64,000 nt of DNA from Pseudisothecium myosuroides (GCA_951799445.1 OX637293.1:6510001-6574000), one strand, 5' to 3'; counted from the first letter of the stretch, positions 32,967-45,966 are shown. The notes: generated by a model from the sequence alone, not told the origin. A program made the numbers and translations.

Positions 32967-33622
32967 ATGTAACTGGACCTAAATGCGCGAGGGGTCCTAC
33001 CTCCACTCCAAACTGTTGTTTCTGAAATCAAAGTAATTTTCTTAGAATCATTTTTTGAAAAATCTAATTGTAGGATCATGTTTATCACTATCAAATTAGG
33101 CTACCTTTCACTTTCAAAGACTTGAACTATATGGATTTTGAGATATTTTCAATGAAAGTTCAATTTTTCAAAAAAAATTGCAATTTTTTTCTTGGGTAGA
33201 ATGATTTTGGAGGTTCACATTTCAAATCTTGCAAGAGAAGAGTTTGACTTTTTTGACCAAATGCAATTATGAATAGTTGAAAACATGCATGCCAGTTTCT
33301 ACAAGATTTGGAGCAATAGAAGACTGTTTTTAGAGCCTGCACACCTATGAAATTTTTCTTGGGATGGTTTTTGATTTTCTAGGTTTTTCTTCCAAGACAA
33401 TCCACAGTTAACATTTCTTGAAGTGATTGTTTGACTTTTAAAAATCATTTGCTGGTGCGTTTTTGTACAAATCAAAAGTTATTTTTGACCATAGAAAAAG
33501 AATTAACAAACTAGATGAAAAAATTATGAAAATTCAAAAAAAAATTGAAGAAACCTAGATAGAAAAAATTCAAGAAATTAGATAGGAATTATAAAATGGT
33601 TGATTGGACATTTAGGGGTTAA
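32963..33622 (+). mobile_element. TTAA-flanked element, family A, copy A6
   Basis: The right end GGACATTTAGGGGTTAA is clear. The left end is decayed (CCTAAATGCGCGAGG at about 32979). The interior shares AAATCTAATTGTAGGATCAT with A5. About 660 bp, no ORF. Confidence 0.5.
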
Positions 33623-34684
33623 TATGGAGCCATCCATTCCCAACACTGCATCTTAAACCAATCTTAAAAATATGTACATCTAGAATTTCAAAATGTATGA
33701 GTCATATACATAAATAAAGAAAATGATTTGAAGTGCTTGTTGGAATCTCACTTTGATGATTTATGTATTTTTCTTGGTGCCTTGAAAATTCACTTTTTCT
33801 TTTGAAACTATGTGTAATTGTATTTGCATGTTTGCAAAAGAATTCAATCTTAGATTGCAGGATTAAGAGCTATACTCTTTTGATTATATTATTGGAAATA
33901 GGTGCCTCTACATTAGTTGGATCCAAATTAGAAATGTTGTGGCAATGAAATGCATTATAGAATGGTGTCAACTCACATTGCACAAAGTTGTAAAATAACT
34001 ACAAAAAGTAGTGGGCTTCATCACATAATTCCCCTTACTTGTCTTTGGTGGAAATAATGCATTTGCTTTTAATGTTCAACTTTCAATTTGATAGGTGAGA
34101 CAATGATGTTGAACATGCTATCAAAATAGGTGGGCATTAGAAGGCCTTGACATAGTGATAATTTTAGAAAAATACTCTAGTCATATTATTAGGTGCATAG
34201 ATAATATTTTTTTGAATAATTTGGGTGAACCAAGCGGTATTCACAAGCATTAGGGTGAGTGTAAGAAATACCACCACTATTTATTGTGTTTTTATTTTCA
34301 ACATTTTAGTACTTTTTGTACTACAAGTCACCTTCAATACTATGGGGGTATAGAACATGAAATCTGGACAATCAATTGGATTTCAAGTCTACTATTCTGA
34401 CAACATGTGGGTCGTTGCAAGAAAAAGTGCCCTATGGCACAAAACAACTTCCGCATCGAATGTGCGACAAAATATAGGACATGTGTTTTTTGCAATCACC
34501 AATTAGGATAGATCAATTCAAAAATCCTAACCAACTTATACTTTGTTTAAAAATTACAATTATTCTTCCTGTTACTTTGAACACTATTCAACCTTCTACT
34601 TGTGAACAATAGGCTTTGGATCCCATTGTCAAAACTCCACTCCTTAGAAAGAGTTATAGATCTCTTAGATCAAATGGTCTTGAT
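33623..34684. other. AT-rich intergenic DNA
   Basis: No gene or bounded element recognised. Confidence 0.35.
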
Positions 34685-34938
34685 CTACACAAAATAGTAA
34701 AATTAGGTTGCCTTAACAATTAGGTTGCCTTGTTTTAAGAAAGTAACTTCACAAGCCATCAAAGTCAACAAATATTTCCACAAATATCTTCATTTGTACA
34801 CATAGAGGTTCATGAGTCCCAATTATAACAACACCTAATTCAAAAGTAGCACATTCTTGTATTGCAACAAAAAATATCCATATAGTATCAAATGTCAAGA
34901 AATTAGTGTGGGCAACCTAATTTCACTATTTTGTATAG
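34685..34938 (+). mobile_element. MITE-like element with 28-bp inverted ends
   Basis: CTACACAAAATAGTAAAATT (34685 onwards, continuing into AGGTTGCC) and its inverse ending at 34938 match at 26 of 28 positions. 254 bp in all; the AATTAGGTTGCCTT word is also repeated next to the left arm. Non-coding. Confidence 0.6.
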
Positions 34939-36066
34939 TTTCAACTAAAGTAGAGAGTTGACGAGCTCAGTGACACTTTATGATTGCCAAATTCTACAAT
35001 ATGACCTCTTGGAGGGTTGAAGAATTATCAATTGGGGGCAAGTTATGTCTCATTTGGCAACCAAATTGGTAATACTTCCATTCCAATTGAATAATTAATG
35101 TTGTAAGGTAAATCTAAAGATATTGGTTACTTTTATCTAATTATGATATTTTGGAGTTTTTTAAAATTAATACCAATATGACCTATGATATGACAAATGT
35201 CATAGTTGTTGTAGCGAATGTCATCCACTTTATACGTAGCTCAACATAGTTGTAACTCATAAATTAAAGTAGAGCGTGTAATAGATGGTTATTGGTCTTT
35301 TTGAAGACTATTCAAAGATGCCCATAAGTGAGAATGCATGCATTAATATTAGACTTTAGCCCCCAAGGACTAAGAGGACATAATGTATTTTCTTCAAATT
35401 TTCAATGACAAATTCTCAGTAGGGTGAAACAAATCTCAATATTTTGTAAATTAGGATCTTGGAGCGTAAGAAGTTGACATACTTGTTGCATTTTCCAATT
35501 TTCAAAATTTCAATGTAATAAATATTTAAAATTTTATTTAGGAAATGTAGTTTTGTAGTAGGGAACAAACATAATTTTTTAATAATGAAAGTGATAATGG
35601 GGATGGAAAAATACATTTTTTGTACATTTCTAGTCTTTGGTTTGCACTAAAAACTAGGTCTAGACGAAATTATTTCAAAGTTGTATTTTTAGCAATTTTT
35701 AAGAATACAAGGTTCAATCTCATGTAATTAAGAACACAAAATAATTAGAATCAATCTTTTGGGTGGATGCATGGATTGGTGTCTCAATAACCGTATCACA
35801 AGGCTAATTTCAAAGAAGGGGATGTATTCCAAAGTGAATATCATACAAAGTATTATAGTTTTTTTAGCTATTTTTGGATTTAAAATTTAAATTTTTTATT
35901 AAAAAGACATATATATATATATATATATATATAAACAACCAATGTCTATCAACATTGATTTATAGACTCTTAAAGATACGTGCATGAACTGTCCCAACAA
36001 TTAATTTTTATACATATGGATTTTTTTTTAAACATAAACATATAGAAATGGTTTATAGTGACTAAT
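34939..36066. other. AT-rich intergenic DNA with a (TA)12 microsatellite
   Basis: The only structure seen is a perfect (AT)n run at 35909-35933. No gene recognised. Confidence 0.5.
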
Positions 36067-36876
36067 TTAACCCCTAAATGCCCAAGCCTTTTCAAGTGTG
36101 TTTTGACTATGAAAAAAGAGCATGGGCTTATAGTTAACCCCAATGAAGCAAATTGTATTTTTTTTCAAAATCTAACCGTATAGATTTTTAAAGAGCTTGA
36201 TTATTAGTATGCATACCAATTTTGAGTGCGAAATTGCATAGGAGTTGTGAGATTATAACAAGAGAAATGTATGCTTTCTATTTTTAGTATGTTGCCCTCC
36301 CCACAATGTTTTAGAAATTTGCATATAAAAGTTTTTTGGGATGGGAAGTGACATGAATGACTACAAATAATGTTAGCACACTAAAATGCACTTTCAAAAA
36401 ACTTAATTTCACATGAAAAGCTATCAAACTTATTACACAATCCACCTTGCAATTGGTGAAATGCAATTTTTTTTATAAGTATAAATTGCAAATAACTCCA
36501 AATCAACACTTGCATGTTTAAATTTTCAATGGTGAAAATCATGAAAACACTTTACTCTTTCCATTGGGACCATTTTCAAAGCAAATGGATAATTACAAGT
36601 TTTTAGATCTCAAATCAAGTAAAATTGGCAAAAGTTGGGAAATTATGTAAAATTAGGAAATTTTACTCTTCCACTAATAGACATATATGGCTTTGAAGAC
36701 CTCTCAAAAATCAAATGTTTACCTTTTGCAGTGAAAAATGAAAGTTTTCAATAGTTAATCCTAGAAACTGCTCGAAACTTTTTTTTAAACGGTCAAACGA
36801 ATTTAACTGCCCATACCAAAATGAGCCTGAAATTTCAGATTGACCATATATGGTCGCTGAGGTAGTTCAGGGTTAA
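36067..36876 (+). mobile_element. TTAA-flanked element, family A, copy A2
   Basis: TTAACCCCTAAATGCCCAAG at the left and TAGTTCAGGGTTAA at the right, 810 bp. The interior is similar in plan to A3/A4 (TGTGAGATTATAACA-like and ATTTTCACATG-like stretches) but strongly diverged. Non-coding. Confidence 0.6.
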
Positions 36877-37980
36877 GAATAAATGAATTTTTTTAAAAAT
36901 CTAAATATGAATTCATTGGTGCCAACATCATTGTATTTCATATAATTATGGTAATGGACTCTTATACAGTAAAAATTAGGTCCAGTCTTTAGAATTCATT
37001 TTCTTATAGATTTAATTTTTTCTTAATTTTTTTTCCTTTGCATAGTATATTTGAAGTTCTAAGTGGGCATATTTTCTAAGAAAGATCTCCTTATGAAGGC
37101 TCTCCTTAGATGGTTGATTAGTAAATCAATGTGTGCTAATATTGAGACGTCAAACCATGCATCTACCCTTTTATGGTGTATCTATGTTGACACTAAAGAA
37201 GACAAAAATGGGAAGAATTATTTCTTAAACTTGTGAAAATAATAGAAATTTAAGATATAACCTATATGAGGACAAATATTCTGCTAAAGATTGAGAGTTA
37301 GTTCACACCAAGGGTGGAAATTTTACCTTCAAGGAGTGAGCAAGGTGAACAAAACAATCCCACCCAATTTATAAATAGAACCTATAGAAAAGTTGATAAT
37401 AAATAGAAAACTTTATATCATAAGAATAGTTAAGTCAATTTTATTTCTTGTGGATTCCAAATGAATTTATATTTGTGTTCAATTACATGTTCATCGTAGA
37501 TTACAATATCGATATTGCTTTATTTTTTTTATAAAAGTTCACTATCCCTTCATAAACATTAGCAACTAGTTGCTCAAAAGTTAGCAGCCGGTTGGGAGAA
37601 ATAAAATGAAAATGAGGAATTTGATTAAACAAGTTTGTGGTGATGATTTTACATATAAGTACAAATGTAGATACAAATGCGTAGATAGGTATAGATATTG
37701 ATACTTAAGAATGCATATATAGACATGCATTCATATGGATATAGATATGATTGTTGAAACAAGTACAAATTACCTTACATCTTTTGGTAACAATTTGAGT
37801 TGATATATTTGAATTTCTAAACTTTGGAAAATAAAAGAAAATAATTTGACAAAATTACTTGGTTTGAAGTTTGTTAATTGATGCTTTAGCACACTGTCTA
37901 ACTATTGCCTAAAAAACACCTATCAACTCATCATTTCATAGCTCCCAACTACCCGTTAGAAGTTTTAGGTTGTTTCAAAA
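36877..37980. other. AT-rich intergenic DNA
   Basis: No gene recognised. A tract at 37650-37760 is rich in GATA words. Confidence 0.35.
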
Positions 37981-38400
37981 AATCCTAGGTGATTGCAAGA
38001 AATACTAGTCCTTTTTTTTGTCCCTTAGCCTTGGACAAGTGTTTTTTTGCTTAAACTTTGGATCATATTTTAGTTTTATATGAAAATTTGAAATAAAAGT
38101 ACATGTGGTGATTGTAGACATTGAATAATTATTTCTTCTTTTAAAAATTGATTTATTATTTTTAAACAACCCCAAATTGGATGTCTGCTTTTGTAAGTTT
38201 GAAGGAAAAATAGTATTTTCGACCCAAAAGCTTGAAGGTCAAAATCAAGATACAAGTCAAAATTTCTACTAAAATTACACAAGCCCAAGAAGAGATTTAG
38301 AAATAATAATAAAGTGTCCACCTTCCACATGTGCCCAAAGTGCTCTCCCTTTGCACAATTGCGGAGAATACAACCTTTTTTTTCCAATGATGCAAATGGT
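37981..38400 (+). repeat. Dispersed repeat, family C, copy C1
   Basis: Shares order and wording with 61979-62400: GGTGATTGCAAGAAA, GCC(C)TTGGACA(A/G)GTG, CCCCAAATTGGATGTCT and TTTTCGACCCAAAA-type blocks. It ends next to element A3. Non-coding. Confidence 0.65.
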
Positions 38401-38415
38401 TGAGAAGGAAAACCT

Positions 38416-39355
38416 TTAACCCCTAAAGGCCCAAGGTCTTTTTTCTGCCAAAAAACACTGAAAACTGCCATTTCTATAGCAAAAAGTAAAAAAAATTAAA
38501 ATTGTTTTTTGTTCACATCTAACCATAGGATCTTACACCTAATTGGTATGAGAATGTGTGGAAAGAATTTCAGAATTTTTGACCACACAGATTGCAAGAT
38601 ATCTGCGTTTAAAGTGGAAAAAACAAGTTTTTCAGCACATTGCGGGACCAGATTTTTTGTCTTTAAACATTTTTAACTTAAAATTTTTGCACTACAGCGT
38701 TTTGAGCTTTAAATCTTTGTAGTGGAGAATTGAGTTGAGAGTCTAGGAAAAAAAAAAAATTCAAAAAAACTTAATTTTCATCCTTAAAAAAATTGTTAAG
38801 TAGAAGTAGGTATGAGATAGAAGGAAAATCTAAAATATTAATATCTCTTAGATGGAATTAAAATGCACTAATCCCAATGGTGAGATTGTTCTAGCAAGTA
38901 AACTAAACCATGCCAAAAAATAAAATTTGAAAAATTTGAAAAATTGCATTCCGAAATGCATCCTACAAGTTATTTTTTTCAAGAAGATGCTCAAACTGCC
39001 CGAAAAACAAGAATGTCCATAACTTTCTCATAACATATCCAAATGAAATGAATCAAAGCTTTCTAGATAGGCAAAAATATAATCTATCAGAAAAAAAATA
39101 TTAAAAAAAAAATTAAAATTTTTGTCCATTTTTTTTCTGCTGCCCGAGCTGCCCGCCGTCCCCTGTTTTGAGCTTATTTGGTCATAACTTTTTTTCCCAG
39201 GCACCGATTGAGAAAAAAATTATATTCCCACAAAGCTTATCAGTTTTTCTATCTCCAAAAAAAATTTCAAAAAATCAGAACACAATTTCAGCCTGTAGGT
39301 ACCTGCCCAAAAACGCATTTGTCCCCCAAAGGGACAACGGGCTTTTAGGGGTTAA
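38416..39355 (+). mobile_element. TTAA-flanked element, family A, copy A3 (best preserved)
   Basis: The ends TTAACCCCTAAAGGCCCAAG and GGGCTTTTAGGGGTTAA are inverted over about 17 bases. 940 bp. Over most of its length it matches A4 (43153-44095) at high identity, for example CTGCCATTTCTATAGCAA, CATCTAACCATAGGATCTTA and GCAAGATATCTG. TTAA at both edges plus ends starting CCC is the pattern of piggyBac-type insertions; no transposase is present. Confidence 0.8.
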
Positions 39356-42270
39356 GTTAGAAAAAATAATCAATTTTTATTGAATTTTTCTACTATTTCC
39401 TAAAAATCAAACATTATAGTATCCATCTTCATGGCATTTTTCATCACTTTTATTATGTACATAATTTTAGAGATAAATTTTTCTAGGCCTGAAATTTTAC
39501 AAACATATTATTTTGAATGCTTTACAAAGTATCCATGTTTTATTTCATTTAAATTTTTTTATTTTAAAAGTCATAGTACTCACTAAAATAGGCCCGCCCA
39601 ATTTTGCAACCATCACAATGGTGGCAATGGTGTTTGATGATTGCTAGAATTAAGTTATAAGCTTACCTAAAAAGAGTGAGAGAGATTTTCCAGTGGAAGG
39701 CCATTTTTTTACAGTCAAAGTTACAGGTGACGTGTGCACTTCCAAAAAGATGACATGGTCTCTAACAACATGAATGTAATGGTAGGATTTGGTATTTATT
39801 TTCTTTTATGATTGTAATTTTCCAAATTTTTGGACTAGATGTTCAGCATAAAGGTTCTTAATTTTTTGTGATGTCAAATTTTCTTGCAATTTTTTGAAAC
39901 GATTTTCTAAGGTCCAAAAATGTACTACGTTCATTTATCCTATTGATGAAGGGGGTGGCAACACGTAGAAAATTATTGCCTCTATGGAAAATTATTTTTG
40001 TGAAAATTGGTACAATACTGTAATATTCTAACCTGCACTAATTCAAATTAGAATGTGACTTTTGTAAATTAGTGTCACACTTAGTATTAAGAAAAATTAG
40101 TGTAGCTTTATAGGAATATAATTATATTCAATCAATGCCAAAGACCAAAAGTTATGCCCATTTAAGCAAAAAATGCTTTAGTCCGGGGGCAAAAAATAAA
40201 CCCAAAAAATTGAACTTAAAACCTTTAAAGTTTAGTTTATCACAAATTTCTTTAAGTGGAAATTTTTTATTCATTCTATATAGATAAGTCATGTGAAAGT
40301 TATGAAGAGTGTTTGTTTGTAGGCAATTAGGACGTCCACACAAGAAATATCATATAGGATTTGTTTTTGAAGTCAATTTTTACAATTTTTCTTAAAACAA
40401 AAGGTCTACAGGGTGTAGATTACATTGTACAGAAATCTCACCATTAGGATTAACATGTTTCAATTTCATTCTAGAATTATTAATAACACAATTCTTCCTT
40501 CCTTCCATTTTATTTATTTATTTAACAATTTTTTTAAGAAAAAATTTAAAAATTTATTTTCCTAAATTTTCAATTGAGTTCCCTACCATTGGAAGATTCA
40601 AACCTCAAAACCTTATAGCCAAAAAAACTTAAGTTAAGGGGATTCAAAGTTTAAAAACCTAAGTACCAAAAAAACTTTCATTTTCAATTTGAATATTGAT
40701 ATCATACAATCTATAGGGTCAAAGTTTTTGAAAAAAATTTACACACATTTTATACAAGTTTAATGCAAGATCTTGTGGTTGGATATTCTTTTGCAACATG
40801 CTTTTTTGCACTAGAAATGACAATTTGGAAGCATTTTGGATAAAGTGAAGTCAAGAAACTTTAAGTATTAAGAGCATCTCCATCGTTAACATGCCCAAAA
40901 GTCTAATACATCGTAAGGTAAGGCAAGGGGTCATCTACATTCATTGTCTAGGCAAGTAAAGTCACAAGGTCAACAAGTGAAGTCACTTGATTTTGTATTC
41001 CTCCCACCTACACATCTGCCTTTTTTTTTTTGCTTTGAAAGGCAATGTGGAAAATCACTAAGATAACTACACCTAATAGTGACATGTTTGTAAAAATTCC
41101 GCATCTAGATTCTTGTCCAAAATATAATTCCTACAAATATAAGAATTTAGGGTCAATTTTAGATACACTTCTTTTTGACACTTTAAAAATGCATAATTTA
41201 TTCATACATAATCCAAAAAACATATATAAAGAGAATCAAAATTTCTTCTGTCTCCCAACAAAATTCAACAAAATTCAAACAACTTAATATACGAATCAAG
41301 CTAAAATACTTATTTGGTCCATATTAAATTGAATTACCTTAGATAAAACATGTGGCAAGCATTTTGAGGACACAAGATTATAACTTTGATTCACTTGTGT
41401 AGGGTAGTAATGGAAAAAGTCATGACGAAATTACTATTGAAGGAAAGCTCTCGGGTTGATGTCAATGTCTCTTTGTTGTCAAGACTTGCATCCGATAAGA
41501 AGCCCCTTCTTCTCATCATATGAAGTTTGTAAAACATTTAGTATATGAAACTCTATACCAAGTTTCATTAGAACTTCATATTAATTTCATGAGGCGGTGG
41601 TTCTAGAATACATTAAAAGCTTAAAGTTCAAAGAACTTTCTAAGATTGCAAGTACTTAATATAATTTCAAGATATATTTGATACTGCAAGAGATACAAAA
41701 ATCTCTAAAATTTCAATTAATACGAAATTCATATGAACTAGATGCATTAAATTATCATCTAGTTTTGTATTATTGGGAATCAAAAAAGCAGTATTTTGGG
41801 GGCTCACCTTAATCCCTAAGAATCCATGGGAAGAAGGTTGATGTAGATTTCTAGCTTTTTTGGCAAATAAAATAATGGCATGAAAAGAATTTAGAATTAA
41901 GATCTTCATTTTTGCAAGTGTTCCTTATCTTTTCATTTCTATATGAACTTGCTTAGAAACTTGCACAACGAAGAAACCACCCAACGATTGGAACACCAAA
42001 GAATAGGAAAAAAATTACTTTTTCAATATACTTGAATGTATTTCATCCATTTTCTGTAGCTCTAGAAAGCTCTAGAAAACATTCATAATCCATCAAGTGG
42101 ATGCCAACTCTCTCTTAGCAGTTAAACTTAGAACTTCCTTGATGCAATTGTGCAAAATACAAAATAGTAATCTGTAATCAAGAGTTGAATCTTTTGCACT
42201 CGCAATTCAAGGCAAAAGCTGGAAATTTTCCTGCTGTAGAAAAGCACACACTCATCATCAGCTTCATATA
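39356..42270. other. AT-rich intergenic DNA
   Basis: No gene or bounded element recognised. TTAAGAGCATCTCCAT at about 40870 resembles the phrase at 4889. Confidence 0.35.
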
Positions 42271-42475
42271 TACCCTACGTGAAGGTCAGATTCGGACATA
42301 AATTAAGTATTTTTTGGGATGTCTGAATTTCTGAAAATATTACAAGTAAAATTTTTGGAAGATTACAAGTGAATTTTTGGAATATCCTAGAATATACCAC
42401 TTGCCGAACCCATTTGCACACCAAAAGTAAAGTTTTCCGGCACTCAGGTACCGGATCAAACCTTCACGTACGGTA
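42271..42475 (+). mobile_element. 205-bp MITE with TACCSTACGTGAAGGT ends
   Basis: The left end TACCCTACGTGAAGGTCAGA and right end ACCTTCACGTACGGTA are inverted. TA at both outer edges fits a Tc1/mariner-type TA target. Non-coding. Confidence 0.7.
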
Positions 42476-42953
42476 TAGTTGAGAACAAAGTCTTGGAACT
42501 TCAACGTCTAAGATTAGATTTTGGTGAAATCAGCTAGAAAAGTGGGGTTCAAGATGTAAATTTTCTTTCAAAGTTTTAATTAGGAAGGACCAAAAGATTG
42601 AAGAGGCCCAAAGATAGAACAAGAGCCAACTTAATCCCTAAAAGTCCTTGACTATATTTTCACCAAAAAAACGCTCCAAAACTGCCATTTCTAGTGTAAA
42701 TACCAAATTTTAGAAAAAAACATTTTTGGACACATCTAATTGTAGGATCTTGTAGTATGCTAGTTTGAAAAGATGAAGAAAAAATTTCAAAAATTTCCAT
42801 CATGTGAATTGCAAAATATTAGCATTTGAATTTACAAAAATCATTTTTTTGGCCCTGTGAAATACAAGGCAGCTGCACTTCACAAGCTCACATTTGTATA
42901 AAAAAATGTCCATGTTGATGGTGCTTCTTTGGATTCATTTTTCAAAAGAAGTT

Positions 42954-44249
42954 CATCACAAAGTTTAGACCTTACGATTTGGCAACAATTATCGTGCGGT
43001 TATTGTTGTTTCATGGGTTCGTACCATAATCGCACTGACTCAGTGTATTTTTACGCACTGAATCAGTGCGAAAACAATGAATATCAATAGCGTATGGTTT
43101 ATGTACTTTAACTATATGATTGCTGTGCAGTTTTGACACAACAATTGTATAGTTAACCCCTAAAGGCCCAAGGCTTTTTTTCTGCCAAAAAACCATCAAA
43201 ACTGCCATTTCTATAGCAAGGAGTAAAAAAATTTGAAAAATGTTTTTTTTTCACATCTAACCATAGGATCTTACAACTAACTAGTATGAAAATGTGTGGA
43301 AAAAATTTCAGAATTTTTGACCGCTCAAATTGCAAGATATCTGTGTTTAAAGTGGGAAAAACAAGTATTTCAGCACATTGCGGGACTAGATTTTTTGACT
43401 TTAAACATTTTTCACTTAAAATTTTTGCACTACAGAGTTTTGTGCTTCAAATATTTATAGTGGAGAATTGAGTTGAGAGTCTAGGGAAAAAAAAAATATT
43501 CAAAAAAACTTAATTATCATTCCTAAAAAATTTATTAAGTAGAAGTAGGTACGAGATAGAAGGAAAATCTAAAACATTAATATATTTTAAACGGAATTAA
43601 AATACACTAATCCCAATGGTGAGATTGTTCTAGCAAGTAAACTAAACCATGAGAATTTTTTTATTTATTTAAATTGCAAAAATAGCATTTAGAAATGCAT
43701 CCTACAAGTTTTTTTTTTCAAGAAGATGCTCTAATTGCCCGAAAAACAAGAATGTCCATAACTTTTTCATAACAAATCCAAATGAAATGAATCAAAGCTT
43801 TCCAGATAGACAAAAATATAATCTACAAGAAAAAAAATATTAAAAAAAAAAAATCAAAATTTTGCCAAATTTTTCTTGCTGCCCGGACTGCCCAGTTACG
43901 AAAAAAAGTAACATATTTGGCCATAACTTTTGACTCCTATTTCCAAATGTGCTGAAATTTAGTGCATACGAAAGATATTCCTCGCGCCCACCTTCTATTA
44001 AAATTTCAGCTTAAAATATGGAATTCTCTAGTCACACGGACCTGCCCAAAATTTCTATACGGCCAAAAAACGCATGCTGGTCCTTTAGGGGTTAAAGTAC
44101 ATAAACTGTACGCTATTGATATTCATTGTTTTTGCACTGATTCAGTGCGTAAAAATACACTGAGTCAGTGCGATTATGGTACAAACCCATGAAACAACGA
44201 TAACCGCACGATAATTGTTGCCAAATCATAGGGTCTAAACTTTGTGATG
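42954..44249. mobile_element. Foldback MITE with about 150-bp arms, itself interrupted by A4
   Basis: Arms 42954-43111 and 44092-44249 are inverted copies with few mismatches, starting CATCACAAAGTTTAGACC. Each carries two odd palindromes, CACTGACTCAGTG and CACTGAATCAGTG (or a close form). A short spacer follows the left arm (43112-43152), then the whole of A4. Before A4 entered, the element would have been about 355 bp. It sits between GAAGTT and GGCTAC of A5, with TT or GTT repeated at the join. Confidence 0.85.
43153..44095 (+). mobile_element. TTAA-flanked element, family A, copy A4
   Basis: TTAACCCCTAAAGGCCCAAG at the left and GTCCTTTAGGGGTTAA at the right, 943 bp, closely matching A3. 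It lies at a TTAA in the middle of the foldback element, so it is the youngest of the three nested insertions. No ORF. Confidence 0.85.
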
Positions 44250-44422
44250 TTGGCTACATGCTTGAAAAATGTCAAATCATTTGAAATTGGACAACATATA
44301 GGATAGAAATAGTAAGTAGAAAGAAGTAGAAAATGATTCATAAAACTAGATTGTTAAGAAATTAATTATAGAATTGAAAATGCCAATCCCAACAGTTGTG
44401 ATGTTGTAACAAACTATGTAAC

Positions 44423-45150
44423 ATAACCAGAAGATACAACTTGCAACCTAGTCCTGCAATTTTCACCTCCAATCTCCCCTTCCTTGGTGAAAAAACCACA
44501 ATGCTTGATTTTTTCCCCAAAAAAAGCCCCCCCCTTCCATTGTTGCTAATCAGATGGTTGTTACAAAATAAGATAGCAGTTGATTATAGACAATCTAGGC
44601 CATTCAACAATGGGATAAAAAATACGGATAAAAAAACATGAAATGGATATAGAGAACAAATTTGGATACAAAATACATACAAAAACAAAATGCATATAAC
44701 AAATCAATATTACATATCTATTGTGATCCAAGTAGGTTGCAAGAAATTACAAATATGGTATTGGGATGCCTATTTCCAAGCACATTTTATACAAGATTTA
44801 CATGTGTACCAATAGAAAATTATATGTGTATCCCTTTGTAAAAGCCTAACAACCAATGCCCAAATGACACGTGTATTCCATCAATTTTTCTCGTTTGCTT
44901 TTGAAAGAAAACAACGCTTTTGTCACTCAAAAGATGTAATAACTGCTTATTATACAATAATGCTACAAGATGGAGATTGCGATGCATCCCATCAATAAAG
45001 TGTAAACACACAGCCAATCCTGGCAAAAGATAATTGAAGAAAAAGAAAAGAAAAGGGGTCAAATTAAAGAGTATTTGGTGTCTAAATTAGATGTAAAATT
45101 ATTCACTAATGGTATAATATTCCTTAGACCGGAAGATGCAAGTATTGATA
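44423..45150. other. AT-rich intergenic DNA
   Basis: No gene recognised between the nested elements and the gamma-COP pseudogene. Confidence 0.35.
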
Positions 45151-45546
45151 TTGAGCACTCATTCCTGCGTGAATGAAATATTGGATTGTATAATTCTTTG
45201 AACGGACACTGAGTTTTATGTCAACCTTCTTTTGTTAGTCTATGCCCATTGACAAACGTATCAACACTTAGATACCACCAAAAAATCTACCAGCTAACAA
45301 ACAAGTGTGGAATCTTCCATTGCTAGGCATGACATCTGTTGCTTGTATACTAAGATATATATTTCCAATCTTCAGTGTCAAATTAACCTAGATGTACCAA
45401 AATGTAACCATCAATTCAAAAGCATATTAGATAATAGTCACATCTAAACAAAGGATGACCCATGGTACACCTACCTTGCAAGATTGCATCCCAAGTATGA
45501 TAATCACGGCCTGAACAACCTCTTGTAGAATCTCCCTTGCTCCAAG

Positions 45547-45966
45547 GTAGTAATCATCAACACACTCTAACTTTGAGCCTAAGGTATCTCAAGCATTTCT
45601 GAAGTTCGATACTAGAGTCTTTAGAATGTAATCTAAGGTTGTCACCTCCACTTCTTCCAATTGATACTCACATAATTGTCACATTGGTAGTAATCATCAA
45701 CACACTCTAACTTTGAGTCTAAAGTATCCCAAGCATTTCTGAAGTTTGATACTAGAGTCTTCAAAATGTAATCTAAGGTTGTCACCTCCACTTTTTCCAA
45801 TTGATAATCACATAATTGTCACATTGGTAGTAATCATCAACACACTCTAACTTTGAGTCTAAAGTATCCCAAGCATTTATGAAGTTTGATACTAGAGTCT
45901 TCAAAATGTATTTTATTGTTGTCACCTCCACTTCCTCCAATTGATATTCACATTATTGTCACATTG
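45547..45966 (-). repeat. Three tandem 140-bp copies of a gamma-COP exon segment
   Basis: Units start at 45547, 45687 and 45827 with very few differences. Each contains one version of the exon part read as YQLEEVEVTTLDYILKTLVS and NFRNA. 140 is not a multiple of three, so the array would break the frame even without stops. The copies are much more alike to each other than the pseudogene is to a working gene, so the amplification came after inactivation. Confidence 0.9.

Larger units (their letters stand above)
42631..44422 (+). mobile_element. Family A copy A5, interrupted by a nested pair of elements
   Basis: It starts with TTAATCCCTAAAAGTCC at 42631. Its sequence runs to 42953, is interrupted, and resumes at 44250. 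Both halves together are collinear with the reverse complement of 1-732, where the same sequence is uninterrupted. The match fades at about 44422, so the right end is lost or decayed. Confidence 0.75.

Noticed and set aside
35909..35933. (TA)12 run as a possible replication or matrix-attachment site.
   Set aside because: A simple microsatellite in AT-rich DNA; nothing else supports a function.
44820..45062. An 80-codon minus-strand frame just downstream of the gamma-COP pseudogene as a further exon.
   Set aside because: It does not match the gamma-COP C terminus, which already ends near 45151.
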